Source: Gracilaria gracilis (taxonomy: Eukaryota > Rhodophyta > Florideophyceae > Gracilariales > Gracilariaceae). From it: a stretch of DNA of 64,000 nt. The DNA lies in contig JARGSG010000251.1 of NCBI GenBank assembly GCA_030374805.1, positions 164,242 to 228,241 on the forward strand, in the 5' to 3' direction. The position numbers and the translations under genes are program-made. This document shows positions 40,992-52,127 of this stretch, in pieces; positions within the stretch are counted from its first letter, which is position 1, and every line of letters begins with the position of its first letter. The notes beneath the pieces are model-generated. The model was given only the letters and a program-made list of their open reading frames with translations, was not told the DNA's origin and ran no database searches.

Positions 40992-42006
40992 TTAGGCCTC
41001 CGCCTCTCCTCCATCGAGCTCTTGCTGCATAACTCGATTAGCGATTGCCGCGAACGGGTGCCCTTGACATTCCATGATCTCAACCCATAGCGGCTTTGGT
41101 AGCTGCAAGCAATGTTTAAGAGCGAAGAGCTTGCTTGCTGATACGCAAAACCAACTGCCTTCATCGACTTCTCGCTCAAGCTCGCCTGGCTTCCACCGGA
41201 TGCAACCTGCAAACAGACGCACTGATGACATTTCAGTTTGTGGTACCCTTTTTACGAGTTCCAAGGCATCGCCGACATAGACTCCATGGAGTGGCTGTTG
41301 AATAGATAGCCCGTTTAGCAAACTAGCGTCACCATGGAGAGCAGTAATGATACCATATTCTCCCACATTCGGGCCTCCAGCATACACCGGTTCATGGGCT
41401 AATGCAGTAGTGCTCAGCGCAGAACTTCGGCCGAACATGCCGACGGCTTCAAGTTCTGCCACAGTTCCTTTCAAAGGACGATTTACAACCAAACCCGTTG
41501 CGCCATTCTCTCGGCTATATGATACAAGAAAAACTACTGCCTGTGTTAGATACGGCGCAGTGCGGCGATAATAGGCAGGGTGTGAGGCTAAAAAACACCC
41601 AGATTCTGGTAAAGAAAGCTGTCGCGGGACGAAAACAAACGCTTGTGTTAACATATGAAAGCAGGCTACGCTGACGCCGTGCTTGTTTTTTGGCTCAGGG
41701 TGAGATGAATGTACATACCGCATGAGCCCAGTGTCCCTCTCTGTGCGCGTTCTTCTTGGTCTCTTCCAGGGCAGCACGAGAGCCGGCAACTAAGGCGGCC
41801 CGAAATTCGCGCCAATCGCCGCTTGGTGCGCCAGGTGCTTCGTGTTGTGTGCTCTCATCTCCTGCGCTCATAAAAGGCAGTGCGCGAGGGGAACGTGCAC
41901 GCTTTGGATAAATGCGGCATGGTGTTGATAGACGTGATGGAACTGAAGTAGTTTGAAACGAAGATAGTGCAATAGGGGCGGCGAAGCCCGCCACGCATAT
42001 TGTCAT
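40992..42006 (-). CDS. UPF0301/AlgH family protein, plastid-type, one intron
   Basis: Two exons: 42006-41719 and 41618-40992 (minus strand), 304 residues. The 100-nt intron runs from GTATGT to CGCGACAG and is phase 0. The N-terminal 45 or so residues are transit-like (SSFQTTSVPSRLSTPCRIYP). DWREFRAALVAG, then across the junction WAHALSLPESGCFLASHP, and NGATGLVVNRPLKGTV, YAGGPNVGE and LFAGCIRWKPGELEREVDEG are hallmark UPF0301 segments shared with bacterial AlgH/YqgE and plant plastid homologues. The biochemical function of the family is not established. In bacteria AlgH has been linked to regulation. Confidence 0.88.
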
Positions 42007-43998
42007 CTTTCCTTGAGGAGGATGGCGTACTGACAGTTGCGGGAAGAACGGCCGAACGCTGCAGTAGCCAAGCTGAAGATTTCCGCCGCCTCTGCTGTTA
42101 CCGTTTACCTTGACGAGTATTCGCTGGAGGTACCAACGGTAGTGGAGGCAGAAGATCTCAAACGATTTCGCTGTGAAACAACCAGTGTGTGGTGCAGCAT
42201 GATGCTACGCATTTGGATCGAAAGGGAAGCACTTGCGGCCGGCCCCGTGCAGCAGAATAGAATAAGCGCGATTAATAACCTCGTTTTGCATTCAGAATTG
42301 CAAAGCACCAATCAAATACATGAGCGCCCAAAAAATCTAATGAAATGAGTAGCGTTTCCCCTTCAAGCTCCGTGTCACGACAACTCATTCAAACTTCTTG
42401 CCGTACCATACATACCCCTGATCGATCTCTAAGCTTGAAACCCGACTATCTATACAAGAATACAGATATGCTTCCATTATTTCTTGAAGACCTGAACACG
42501 TCTTTTGAGGCAACTGAGGAATAGAACGCCACAGAAAAAGCAACTCCTGCTTGCTAAATCCGGTATAAACAGTATGTTGGGATGTCGATAGGAGAGATAG
42601 AGTACGAAGGTAAGGGTTATCCTTTGGAGAACCACGCTAAGATTGGGAATGAGCAGGAAGGCCTATTGGCGAAGGCGGACACAAAGATATAACCACTCTA
42701 AACGGAATGGTTAATGCTCTAGCTAAAAACTCTGCCGAATGATTGAACTGGCTCCTCTCGTAGTGAGGCGTCTCCGAAGTATCCTGGCCGCGCGTCTGCT
42801 TCGGCAGATTTCTTTGTTGCTGTTGTTTATGTGAAAGGCTTTGACGAGGAAAAAACGTATCTGCTTTCACTCAAAGCCCATACGTTATTTCCTCGTACGC
42901 GTGGGTTCGCCCAAGACCCAACGACCTATAATTGTTTAACAACCGATGGGGATGAGACTTTGAATCCACGAACCAATTCATAGCCAAACACTCGAGTTTG
43001 TCAAATGTGACAGTTCAGAATCAAGCCCGGACTATTCGGGGTTGTTGATACCTTTACTTAGCCGTTAGACATCGGCATCACGCGAGCGAGCAGAGAACGT
43101 TTAGAGTATACTTCTAACTAGGAAATCTACAAGAGAAGGCCGTGCTGGGGCGACCCGTTGCTTCAACCAACGGAAGAACTCACCCTTGATGCATGCTCCG
43201 TGGCAATTCGTACATTTAGAGGGCGGTACAAGCCGGACTTGAAGCTAGTAGTCATGCTCCGAGAACACGGAAGGATGTACTCTAAACGCGAGACGAGCAT
43301 CAAGTTCGATCCGATGATTGCCGTGATTTAGCTCATTAGCACCACTGGTGCCGGTGACAAGTTCACGTGCTATCTCGCAGCGGCACTGAGCGCGAAAACG
43401 GCGTGCGATTGGTGCGTAAAGGCGGTGGTGACCGTGGAAGGGCTGTGTGTGAGCAAGACAGGCGCGGCGGATTCTATCCCAGAAAGCTCACAAGTCGAAA
43501 CAAAAAGGCTTCGTGACAGAGACGAGACCATGCTTCTGACCCTCCATCGCCATGCCCGGCTGCTTTCCGCGACGTGCGTGCTCATATATCTCAAACTCTC
43601 GGTGACGAAAGAGAAAATGTGCATCTTTCATCCGGTGTATTGAAAGCAGCGACTACCCTTCCCTGGTAAGCAGTAGAGAGAAATTTTTCTGAAGAGGCTT
43701 TGCAGGACAAGAACTGCTCACGTGATTTTGAGCTGTTAGCAAGCTGAAGATAATCCGACGTCAACAATAATCGACAGAGCCAGGTCACTTGGCGCGCCTC
43801 AGGCGACAGTCATTAGATTCGATAAACTTCAACTGTAGAATACCATGGACATGAAGTCTGAAATCATAATCATCATCATCATCATGATTATGATTCATGT
43901 CTGGAATCCAAAACGGAAAAGTACAGAGCGCCCAACGAAGATTACATACGCAATATACACAGCAACCGGGTCGAGTTTTCCGAACAATACCTCAAGGC
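42007..43998. other. Gene-poor stretch of 2 kb
   Basis: No ORF here has convincing composition. The plus-strand ORF from 42037 begins only at a non-ATG codon, and the one near 43425-43643 is unrecognisable. The region holds an inverted repeat at 43848-43901. No tRNA or transposon signature was found. Confidence 0.5.
43863..43894. repeat. Inverted repeat with ATC triplet loop
   Basis: Arms ATCATAATCAT (43863-43873) and ATGATTATGAT (43884-43894) flank a CATCATCATC loop. A second outer arm (GACATGA/TCATGTC, about 43848-43854 and 43895-43901) extends the symmetry. It lies about 100 nt beyond the 3' end of the glycosyltransferase gene. Confidence 0.8.
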
Positions 43999-46128
43999 CT
44001 ATCGTTTCCGTTGAATATGAATATGATTGTCATAGGAGCAAAAGTCTCCGCCAATGTCGAAGGCCCTTACACCACGGTGACCTAAGACTCCAATTGCCAA
44101 TTCTGTACTTCTCTCGGAACTAAAAGAGCCAACGTAAAGGACAAGCGGTTCTATTCTCGTCGAGCATTTTGGACAGCTTCCTGCTTCCATCGGTCGGAAG
44201 TAATCAGAACTGAACAAATGGACTAGTGCGCCTTTCTCATGTTTACACACATTCTTGGTTGGCGGGGCCTCCATGCTCTCTCCGCAACAGAGTTTCATTA
44301 GAATAGATCCAGATTTACGTGGTTCGTGTTCTAGCTTTGCCATGACGGACCTGAGCAGATGAAGACTATGCCTGTTGGGGCGCGCGAATACGATAGCGGT
44401 CGAGACGAACGAGTTGTCTACAGCCAGTTGTGCGAGTTCTGGTACCGACGGCAAAATCGCCATGTCCATTCCCTCCAAATGATTCTTGAAGTACTTCCAC
44501 GGGGCTCCTCGGAAAATAACCGCGGGTTCCACGCTAAGAACTTCCTTCTTTTTCTGCAACAGTTCATAGATTGATTGGTACCTAGCAAGATCCTTGAATG
44601 TGTCATAGTCTGGAGTGGTTGAATTGTCAAACTCCGACAGATATACAGGCAGCCCTCGGGTTATGCAATACTGATACAATTCATCGTCCAAAGCGACAAT
44701 AATGAGCCATGGAAAGACGCCCACCGCCCGCATCGAACACGCAAGCTCGCTGATGAGCAGCCTTTCCGAGAAGTCTCCCATGACAAGGATAACAAGCTCT
44801 GTTCCAGTTGTAGAAGCGACGACCCGAAGCAGCTGTTCTTGTGTGAGTGGTAAACCGAATACAGCCGGCTCACCGTCATCATCCACGGATCCTGACATTA
44901 TGAATCGATCATGATTCTTGCTTCCGTAGTTTCTACTTAAAAGCCCGCAGAAAATCGTACGAGAATGATTGACTATGAAGGGGTCATTCAGGGTGGAAGG
45001 CACGAATGGAGAGTGCTCGCATCTACACGACGATGGTCTAACCCTTCGAAAGAGGCAGAGACCATTCGATTCGTAACAAGTAGCGAGTTTGAGTGGGGCG
45101 TGTAATGCGGTACCCATCTGTTGCTCGAATGAGCCATGAGAAGAAGACAAGTATGAGTTGATGAAAGTTTCGAATTTCTCACGAGAACTGCTGCTCCAGA
45201 ACTGGTCATCTGCTGTATTGACGCCTTTCACTAAATGATAGTTATGGGCTACATGGACCAGAGTAACAGCTTCCGACAGATCAACGACCGAACGTCGTCC
45301 CTCAACAATCGTTTGATGTGTCAGCCAGTTATCATACCTCCCTCTGCCGAAGATAAATCGTGGAATGGCTCCCTCCAGCAACGGACCAGCAGAGGTATCC
45401 CAGACCCATAAATCAATACCACCATACGTGTGTAAGGTGCCCGTCGCGCGCGCGTGTTTGACAGCCTGTTGTCTCAAGGAACGTCCCCAAAAGGAGTTCG
45501 GACGATATGGTGTGGAGGACACGTCCCACCTGGCAGCGACACCAAGCCATCCTGGCGAGAATTCAGTTTGCAGCTTACGGACAGCGTAGAGAAAGTCATC
45601 AAATAAGAGGATGTCGGCATTAAGGAAGACCACGATTTCGGCGGATGAAGAATTGATAACATGAAGCATTGAATTGAGCATAGGAACTTGAAGAAAGCTT
45701 TGGTCGATATTGCGTTCATGATGCAAGCGATACTTGGAACAGACTTGTGCATAACCGGCACCGTCCCCAAGAAGTGTGATGCGAGGACGCGGATTTAGCT
45801 GAAGCCATGACTTGATCGCCCTTACCTGAGCACCCTTGTCGGCACCAGTAAATGGTTTCGGTGACGTGAAGAAGTGTATGGACGGTAGAGCCTCCAGTCC
45901 GAGATGCAGGGAGGTACCATGGATAAGCGAAGCGCGAATGTAATGGCGATGAACCCTGCGCACTATGAATACACATATTGATACGAGGAGTGCGAGGTAG
46001 GTGTACAACGCGGAACGGAATGGAACAAAACGAGCTTGAGATGAACGGCGATTCATGTCCTTATGCATCGCGATGATGCTGGACGGAGACTGTGGGGAGT
46101 CCCCACTGGGGACCATGGCCTGAAGCAT
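43999..46128 (-). CDS. Golgi-type protein with two glycosyltransferase domains
   Basis: 709 residues. A hydrophobic segment near residues 42-58 (LYTYLALLVSICVFIV) after a short basic tail gives a type II signal-anchor layout. Domain 1 (about 80-300) has FFTSPKPFTG, IKSWLQLNPRPRITLLGDG and IVVFLNADILLFDDFL, the NAD being the DxD-like metal/nucleotide-sugar site of a GT-A fold. Domain 2 (about 420-690) resembles the PF03407-type nucleotide-sugar transferase (VALDDELYQYCITRGLPVYL). Where that family usually has a DVD motif this protein has SVEPAVIF, so domain 2 may be inactive. WDVSSTPYRPNSFWG and FGRGRYDNWL are typical of the domain 1 family. Intronless. Sugar and acceptor unknown. Confidence 0.75.
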   Translation of the reverse strand: MLQAMVPSGDSPQSPSSIIAMHKDMNRRSSQARFVPFRSALYTYLALLVSICVFIVRRVHRHYIRASLIHGTSLHLGLEALPSIHFFTSPKPFTGADKGAQVRAIKSWLQLNPRPRITLLGDGAGYAQVCSKYRLHHERNIDQSFLQVPMLNSMLHVINSSSAEIVVFLNADILLFDDFLYAVRKLQTEFSPGWLGVAARWDVSSTPYRPNSFWGRSLRQQAVKHARATGTLHTYGGIDLWVWDTSAGPLLEGAIPRFIFGRGRYDNWLTHQTIVEGRRSVVDLSEAVTLVHVAHNYHLVKGVNTADDQFWSSSSREKFETFINSYLSSSHGSFEQQMGTALHAPLKLATCYESNGLCLFRRVRPSSCRCEHSPFVPSTLNDPFIVNHSRTIFCGLLSRNYGSKNHDRFIMSGSVDDDGEPAVFGLPLTQEQLLRVVASTTGTELVILVMGDFSERLLISELACSMRAVGVFPWLIIVALDDELYQYCITRGLPVYLSEFDNSTTPDYDTFKDLARYQSIYELLQKKKEVLSVEPAVIFRGAPWKYFKNHLEGMDMAILPSVPELAQLAVDNSFVSTAIVFARPNRHSLHLLRSVMAKLEHEPRKSGSILMKLCCGESMEAPPTKNVCKHEKGALVHLFSSDYFRPMEAGSCPKCSTRIEPLVLYVGSFSSERSTELAIGVLGHRGVRAFDIGGDFCSYDNHIHIQRKR

Positions 46129-46660
46129 AGAGTGATTGTGTATCGGCAGTCATCACAGTGCAAGGGCAAGGCAGACGCGAAACAATTACAACGGTCGCAC
46201 AACCGTCACGTCGACGATAGATCCGATAGCAATGAGTTTGAAGGGAGTCGAGTTCCGAGCGGATCACCATATCAAGTTATTACAACAAATAATCGACCGA
46301 AGAGCCACTTCGACACTCGACTTCGAGTTACGCGACCATTGAAGAAAAATCTGCTCACAACGGTTCTGATTGGCTTCGTCATTGGCTTATTTGTCCCGAC
46401 ACGTGAACAACTGTCGCCGAAGCGAAACACATACGGCCCAGTTTGCTGTACGGGCTACTACTGTAGATACCAACGGTACACGTACCAGTATACCAGTGAT
46501 ACGCATCGCCGCCGCTTCCAGCATCGTGCTCGTCATCAGTCATGCATGTGGTACTCCGCCCGTGCTTGCGAGCGTTCATAGCTCGTCGCGGCGGCGCATA
46601 GCAGTGGTTGTATTCGTTCCCAGGCCACCCCATCACTCAACGCGGGGCATACTTTGTCCA
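46129..46660. promoter_or_regulatory. Divergent promoter region, glycosyltransferase / AAA ATPase
   Basis: About 530 nt. Frames stay open on the plus strand but start only at TTG or GTG codons and read poorly, so I leave them out. Confidence 0.4.
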
Positions 46661-48382
46661 ATGGTTCTTTCTGGGCGCTTCATTGCGCCCCATTTAGGAT
46701 CTCTCACGGCGAGACTGCGATGCGCGTTTTTTCGTTCTTCTTACCTAGGCAGGACATTTACTCCTGGACTTCCCCAACGCTTCTCTCAAATTCGTTTTAA
46801 AGTGGTACACGCAAGGAACAGATTTCAGAATATCTTTCATTCTGCATCCGAATCAGTTTTCCTCCCTATCGTCGCTGCTTCAGCCATTGCCTTAACTCTC
46901 TGTGATCAAGCACTCTGTGACGCCCAGCTTCAAGGTATTACGTGGCCAAACTTGTTACAGCAACTCCGAGACGCGCAAGATGCTTTGTCACTTCAGTCCG
47001 GGTTCACAGCTGCTAGACGTCCCCTGGACGAGAGCACGGACTCTTGGTCTTTTCATCTCACGTTCCCCATTTCTGAAAAAGCAGACATATACTCGCTATT
47101 AACTACGCTTGCGAAGGCCCTATCGAATGAAAGTTCTCAATCACCGCGAATGGACATCGACGAGAGTCCCACACGCACTGTGCTCACCGTCAGACATGAC
47201 GCTTTCCAGTTGGAGGTCTCTGTGCCTAGGTTAGGCGGCTTTGAGAGCTCTATTGCCGTTGAGCTCCTGAGGGCTGGTCCTGACGCCCAGTTTTCGCAGA
47301 CCGAAGTTGATGCTCTCATCCAGGCGTATGCAATTGGCCAGACCGCACCGCAACATGAGGATCGTTTGTTAGATGGTAAGAATAGCGTTGATTATGGACC
47401 AAGAACAATCTTGGATAGAGACGGGTCGCGGCAACATCGTTCCCCAGTCCCGTACGACTACGAAGATGCGCGACCTCGTGCTTGGGACAAACTGCTCGAG
47501 ATGGGTGTAGAAGTGTTCGATGGAAAGTCATCTAATTTGACCTGGAATGCATTGGCCGGGTACGAAGATGTGAAGAAGAGAATTGATGATACTCTGACAT
47601 TGCCTTTAAAGCATCCGCAGGTTTACGAATCGATCGTGAGAGGGACTAGAGAACGGTTCGAGTCAAATTTGCCAAAAGCTATCCTTTATGAAGGACCTCC
47701 AGGTTGTGGAAAGACGCTCTCAGCCAAAATTCTGGCGGCCAGCATTGGAGTGCCTTTTGTTCATGTTCCCCTTGAGACAATTTTGAGTAAGTACTACGGG
47801 GAAACTACCAAGAAATTGGCAGATATACTTAACACGGCCAACGAGTTAGGCAAGTGCGTGGTCTTCATTGACGAATGTGATTCTATCGGACTTAGCCGCG
47901 ATTCTTCCACTGAGATTCACGAAGTAACAAGACGAACCTTGAGCGTACTCTTGCGACATATCGATGGAATGGACGGTCCACAGAATAGCATTTTGTTGGC
48001 AGCGACAAACCACAAAGAAGATATCGATCCAGCTCTAATGTCTCGTTTTGATGTAGTAATCTCGTTTCCTTTACCAGACATGGATACACGAGCTGCAATT
48101 TTGGCACTTTATGCCAAGCATCTCTCCAAAGAGGAATTACGAAGAATAGCTCAAGATTCGGAAGGGTTTTCAGGAAGAGAACTTCTTGATGTATGTGAAG
48201 AGGCCGAAAGAACCCACGGCGGGAGTTTGGTGAGGAATAACCCGAAAAGTGCAAGGAAAGTGGAGTTGCCGAAGGTTGACCAATATCTCGCTGCCATTCG
48301 ACGAAAAGCTCCGCATGTAGTAGGTCGACAGGAACGTACTAGACCGCGAATAGGAAAACCTGCTCAATCTGTGGCGACGTGA
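46661..48382 (+). CDS. AAA-family ATPase, organelle-targeted
   Basis: 573 residues. The N-terminus is basic and acid-free (MVLSGRFIAPHLGSLTARLR) and is followed by a hydrophobic helix (VFLPIVAASAIALTLC), suggesting an organelle membrane anchor. The single AAA domain (about 290-530) has LYEGPPGCGKTLSAKILA (Walker A), VVFIDECDSIGLS (Walker B), ILLAATNHKEDIDPALMSRF (sensor 1 and arginine finger) and GFSGRELLDVCEEAER (sensor 2 region). AGYEDVKKRIDDTLTLPLKH is the typical entry sequence of the meiotic/Msp1-spastin clade. It could act like Msp1 or be a plant-type AAA of unknown function; the exact subfamily is not clear. Start at the first ATG of the frame, 46661. Confidence 0.8.
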   Translation: MVLSGRFIAPHLGSLTARLRCAFFRSSYLGRTFTPGLPQRFSQIRFKVVHARNRFQNIFHSASESVFLPIVAASAIALTLCDQALCDAQLQGITWPNLLQQLRDAQDALSLQSGFTAARRPLDESTDSWSFHLTFPISEKADIYSLLTTLAKALSNESSQSPRMDIDESPTRTVLTVRHDAFQLEVSVPRLGGFESSIAVELLRAGPDAQFSQTEVDALIQAYAIGQTAPQHEDRLLDGKNSVDYGPRTILDRDGSRQHRSPVPYDYEDARPRAWDKLLEMGVEVFDGKSSNLTWNALAGYEDVKKRIDDTLTLPLKHPQVYESIVRGTRERFESNLPKAILYEGPPGCGKTLSAKILAASIGVPFVHVPLETILSKYYGETTKKLADILNTANELGKCVVFIDECDSIGLSRDSSTEIHEVTRRTLSVLLRHIDGMDGPQNSILLAATNHKEDIDPALMSRFDVVISFPLPDMDTRAAILALYAKHLSKEELRRIAQDSEGFSGRELLDVCEEAERTHGGSLVRNNPKSARKVELPKVDQYLAAIRRKAPHVVGRQERTRPRIGKPAQSVAT

Positions 48383-49551
48383 ACATTTGACCTGTGGGCT
48401 TTGTATATTTTGAATTACCCAGGAAGGTGACTGAACCATCTAACACAACCCTATGCGAATGTATTGTACGCTGCGGTGGTGAATACCATTATGGAGTAAC
48501 ATTCTGCATACGACATGACATGCTCTCAATGAGAATGACGATTGAATTTATGCACAAAGCAGGAATATCTGTCGACTAACTTTAAACGTTGAACGCCCTG
48601 GTTATTTTCGGAGTACAGACCATGACTACTACTAAGGTTAGTCCATCTCCCATTCAGCAGATAGCGAGCACTCTTGCAATGCTTAAGATGCATTTCATAA
48701 TCGTTTCAATGGAATCGTGGTAAACACCCTTCTGTCTGAAAGCACAAGTCATGAAGTCCTGGGCCTTGTAATCCCTGCACCGGGACAGGAGTAACTCCAC
48801 ATCAAATGGACCAATATTACTCAACACTTGATGAAACGAGACGATTCCACCTTTTGGCACAGCTCGCCACCTCTGTTGGTCAACTTCATATCAGATGAAA
48901 TCCTGGGGGAGACTTGGAATCAAATGCGAATCAACGCAGGGATGCATTCATGCATACATTTATGAAGCGCTGTGTATCAAAGCTAGTTAACGTCAAGATA
49001 CACAAGAGTCCTGTTGCAGGACCAATAAAATACATAGACCCAGACTGATCGAATTCGAACAGATCTGCAGCTGCCTGAACCACCACAAGCCTGGCTGGCA
49101 TATAAGGAACTCGCTCGTGCATATGGTGTGAGGCAATCATCTCAGAACCGCAGGAGTTCTGGGTGTGCGCCCAAACTCTAATCCGAAAAGAGTTGATGAA
49201 GGAATGATTTCACACTGTTCAAGGCATACATATCACGACTGGAATGCAGAGCCACTTGAATCCACATCTATTTCACTTGACTTGCCGCGTCGGGGCTGGC
49301 CAACCCTAAGCTGCAAAAGAGACTCAAACACGTTGATATGTAACTTTACAACATGCGTCTGCTACCCTTGGTATCTGGCTTGAACCAAAACGGGTTACAC
49401 GACTTCGCGTCTTCCATATCGGGCAACCAGAATGAGAGCTTGTAAATGGCCGAAAATGTTTGTTTGATCCCTCCTTTCCCGAATGCTCATATTTATGCAG
49501 GGCAACTTCCTTTCCCCCCACAGGATTTCGGAGCGGAGAAAAGCGCTCATT
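48383..49551. other. Intergenic region
   Basis: About 1.2 kb without a convincing ORF or RNA gene on either strand. Confidence 0.5.
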
Positions 49552-50152
49552 ATGCTTCTCGCAGTTATAGTGCTCAGCGTTGTTACGATATCTGTGAGCG
49601 AGAGAGGTTGTCAGACGGAATCTGTGTTTGAAAGGACAGTAGAAGGGCCGTGCAGTGTTGACTCGAATCTCATCGTTGACTCTCGAGGAGTGAATGATGC
49701 GACGGTTTTTTGCAAGAAATGCCGTGATGAAGGCCTTGATCAAGGCCTTGACAAAGGTTCGAAAGTGGGGAAGGTGGATTCTTCAACTTTGTCGCACATG
49801 AGGAGCAATTGGTTACTAGAAAGGCTGGGGGCTTCTTTCTACCCTCATGAAGGAAATGAAAGTGTATTGAACTTGAATAAGATTGATACTTCGTCCTGGA
49901 GTTCGAATCAAGAAACTGGTGAAGACTATATTGTAAGTTATTGTTGTACTTCAAGACATTGTTTTGGCAATGTGATACAGCAGGTTATCTTACCTTTTCT
50001 TCTACCGCCATTTGTCTTTTGTTAAAACAGTTTGACGACGCTGTTCTGTTCAGGGGAACAGCGAAGAAGAAACGATTACTCTTTCTAATGGCACACGCAT
50101 TCCTATTTCGTATCTTCTTCTGAGCCCGAACGTTTCTAGATTCGGAGGTTAG
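49552..50152 (+). CDS. Small secreted protein of unknown function, one intron
   Basis: Exons 49552-49932 and 50054-50152 give 159 residues. The 121-nt intron starts GTAAGT and ends CTGTTCAG after a T-rich tract, phase 0. A strong signal peptide (MLLAVIVLSVVTISVSERGC) opens the protein. The body has a CKKC pair and a GLDQGLDKG repeat. The second exon (EEETITLSNGTRIPISYLLL then SPNVSRFGG) is high-quality coding sequence and argues that the intron is real. A further donor-like GTTAGT overlaps the stop, so more exons are possible. No family recognised. Confidence 0.45.
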
Positions 50153-51597
50153 TCCTGCAATGTGGGGGATAGCCTTCCGTTCTGCGAATAGTTTGCTACA
50201 TAATTTAGACTTTGAAGAATGAATGAATGTGACAATGAATGCCTGCTCCAACGGAAAGAAATGAGAAGACAATATTTGATATGAATAAGCAGTGACCGTC
50301 TAAGTTTTTGGCTTTCTTTAGGAGAGTGGGCTATATGTAGATATGTACGTACACGTAGTATAGTTCTCCCACTGCCTTGAAATGACGGGTAGTGGACAAC
50401 ACTAAAGAAGAAGAATGAATGTTACGTTAAAATGCTGAAGGAAGGTTACAAAAGTACCAACGGTAAATGGGTTGGCAGTCTTCAAGCTGTACTTAGTAAA
50501 CAGCATCCAGACTTGAACATCTGGCGGCTATTCTAATAACGACGCTGGCTGAACAACAGCCCACTTCAAAATTCTCTCGTCGTCTTGATTTCGTGTTGAA
50601 TCACAACTGTTGATAGCGTTGTATCTTAGCGCACTCATAAAAGAGAGAGAGCGTTGTATCTACCCAGGCCCTGGCCGTGAACCAGCAAAATCAAAAACTT
50701 TGCCCTAGAGCGCTGCGTGACCGCGAAACGCGCAAAGTTTTTGTCAGTCACAATGCCCTGTCTCGCTTTTGAAGCCCATTTTCAGGGGTTTTCACTTTTC
50801 ATGGAGAATAAATACACGTAGTATAGCTGTGATGTAACCATGGAAACCTTTCAGCCTCGGCGCTCCAGACATACGTAAGTTTCGCCACTTGCATGTCTGT
50901 TTCTAAGTGAACATATATAAAAAACCCAAATGTCAAGGTTCAGGCTCCTTACAGACCGCACAGCAGAACAAGCTCACCATCTACGCTCCCCACTGCCAAG
51001 CGAGTGGTGTTGGCAAGCTGTGGCTTTGAATTCGGCGCTCGTACAAAGCCGCTACGTGTACCGGCCTTTAACCTTTAACCTTCTGGAGCAAACTATCGCT
51101 ATACTCTCCAGCCTCTGTCCCCCGAAACACCGAATTCAAAAGTTTTGACCCTCTTGAGAAAGTTTATTGGTGTCTTCTACGTCCAAGATCACGCGTGACT
51201 TTTTCATCCGAGCTCGCGAAATGTCTCAGACGTGTCAAACTTTTGAGAATCTTCAGTAGACAAGTGGGACTTCCTTCCGTCTGACGCTTTCTTACGTAGT
51301 ATGAAGTGTAACCTATTTGAAAGGTTCCAGGCAGAGACTCCCAGCCGAACCTGTTCTTCAGGGGCAGCGCTTGTGACGTGGCCTACGACACGTAGGCTCT
51401 CTCAGAGCCCCGCGGTGTACGGGATTTGAATTTCAAACTGCAACGCGGATCAACTCTCGCACGGTTCTCTTCTGTCATCAACCAGTCTGATTCAGTCGCA
51501 CGGTGCGACTCGCACCTACCTACATTATCGAAGCCACATAACAGACACTACCTTGTTGAAAATATTCACTTTCATTATCATTGGCATTGTTATTAAT
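50153..51597. other. Intergenic region
   Basis: About 1.4 kb without a recognisable gene. The short ORF at 50930-51148 is of poor quality. No transposon ends or RNA genes were seen. Confidence 0.5.
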
Positions 51598-51917
51598 CAT
51601 GAACGGAATGGACAAAATCACACAAGTTTACATCTTTCGTTGGCGTTTAGGCAACTATTACTCCGCCGTTAACAACCTCCGTCAGGAAGTTAAGGACGTG
51701 CCTCACGAAATCTTCCCAAATGATGGTATCGTATCAGGCAATCGAATTTTACTTGGATATCAGTAACTTTCTAACGAGGTGGGTACAGTTTCAAATAGAA
51801 GATAACGTCTTTGATCGATTCTCGCACGAAATGCGCGCGGCTCACCGTTTCCTACATGAGTTTCTCTCGTGGCAAGATGATTGGATAGAAGAACAAGAAA
51901 AAGAAGGGAATCTTTGA
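51598..51917 (+). pseudogene. Short gene fragment, frame-disrupted (helical protein end)
   Basis: Two overlapping frames read as one helical protein of about 105 residues if one A is removed from the AAA at 51718-51720: ITQVYIFRWRLGNYYSAVNN... continuing into SYQAIEFYLDISNFLTRWVQ and HRFLHEFLSWQDDWIEEQEK. The pattern weakly recalls the C-terminal helices of gamma-tubulin complex (Spc97/Spc98) proteins, but only the end is present and nothing upstream extends it. It may be the last exon of a gene, a relic, or an unrelated small protein. Confidence in coding character is moderate; confidence in identity is low. Confidence 0.35.
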
Positions 51918-52127
51918 GAACAATCGCATCTATTGTCAGTCTTACTCTACTTGATTCAGATGTGAAGACGTCTCCGATATAACCGTATAAGTAAAACGCT
52001 TTTCAGCAGGTTCTGTTCGTCGTTCTTATCCAAACGCTTTCCTGTAACTCATGAAGATTAGTACGTTTTCAGTAGAGTCCTTTGCTTATATGTACTAAAA
52101 ACAATAGCTCATTTCCCTGGGGGACCA

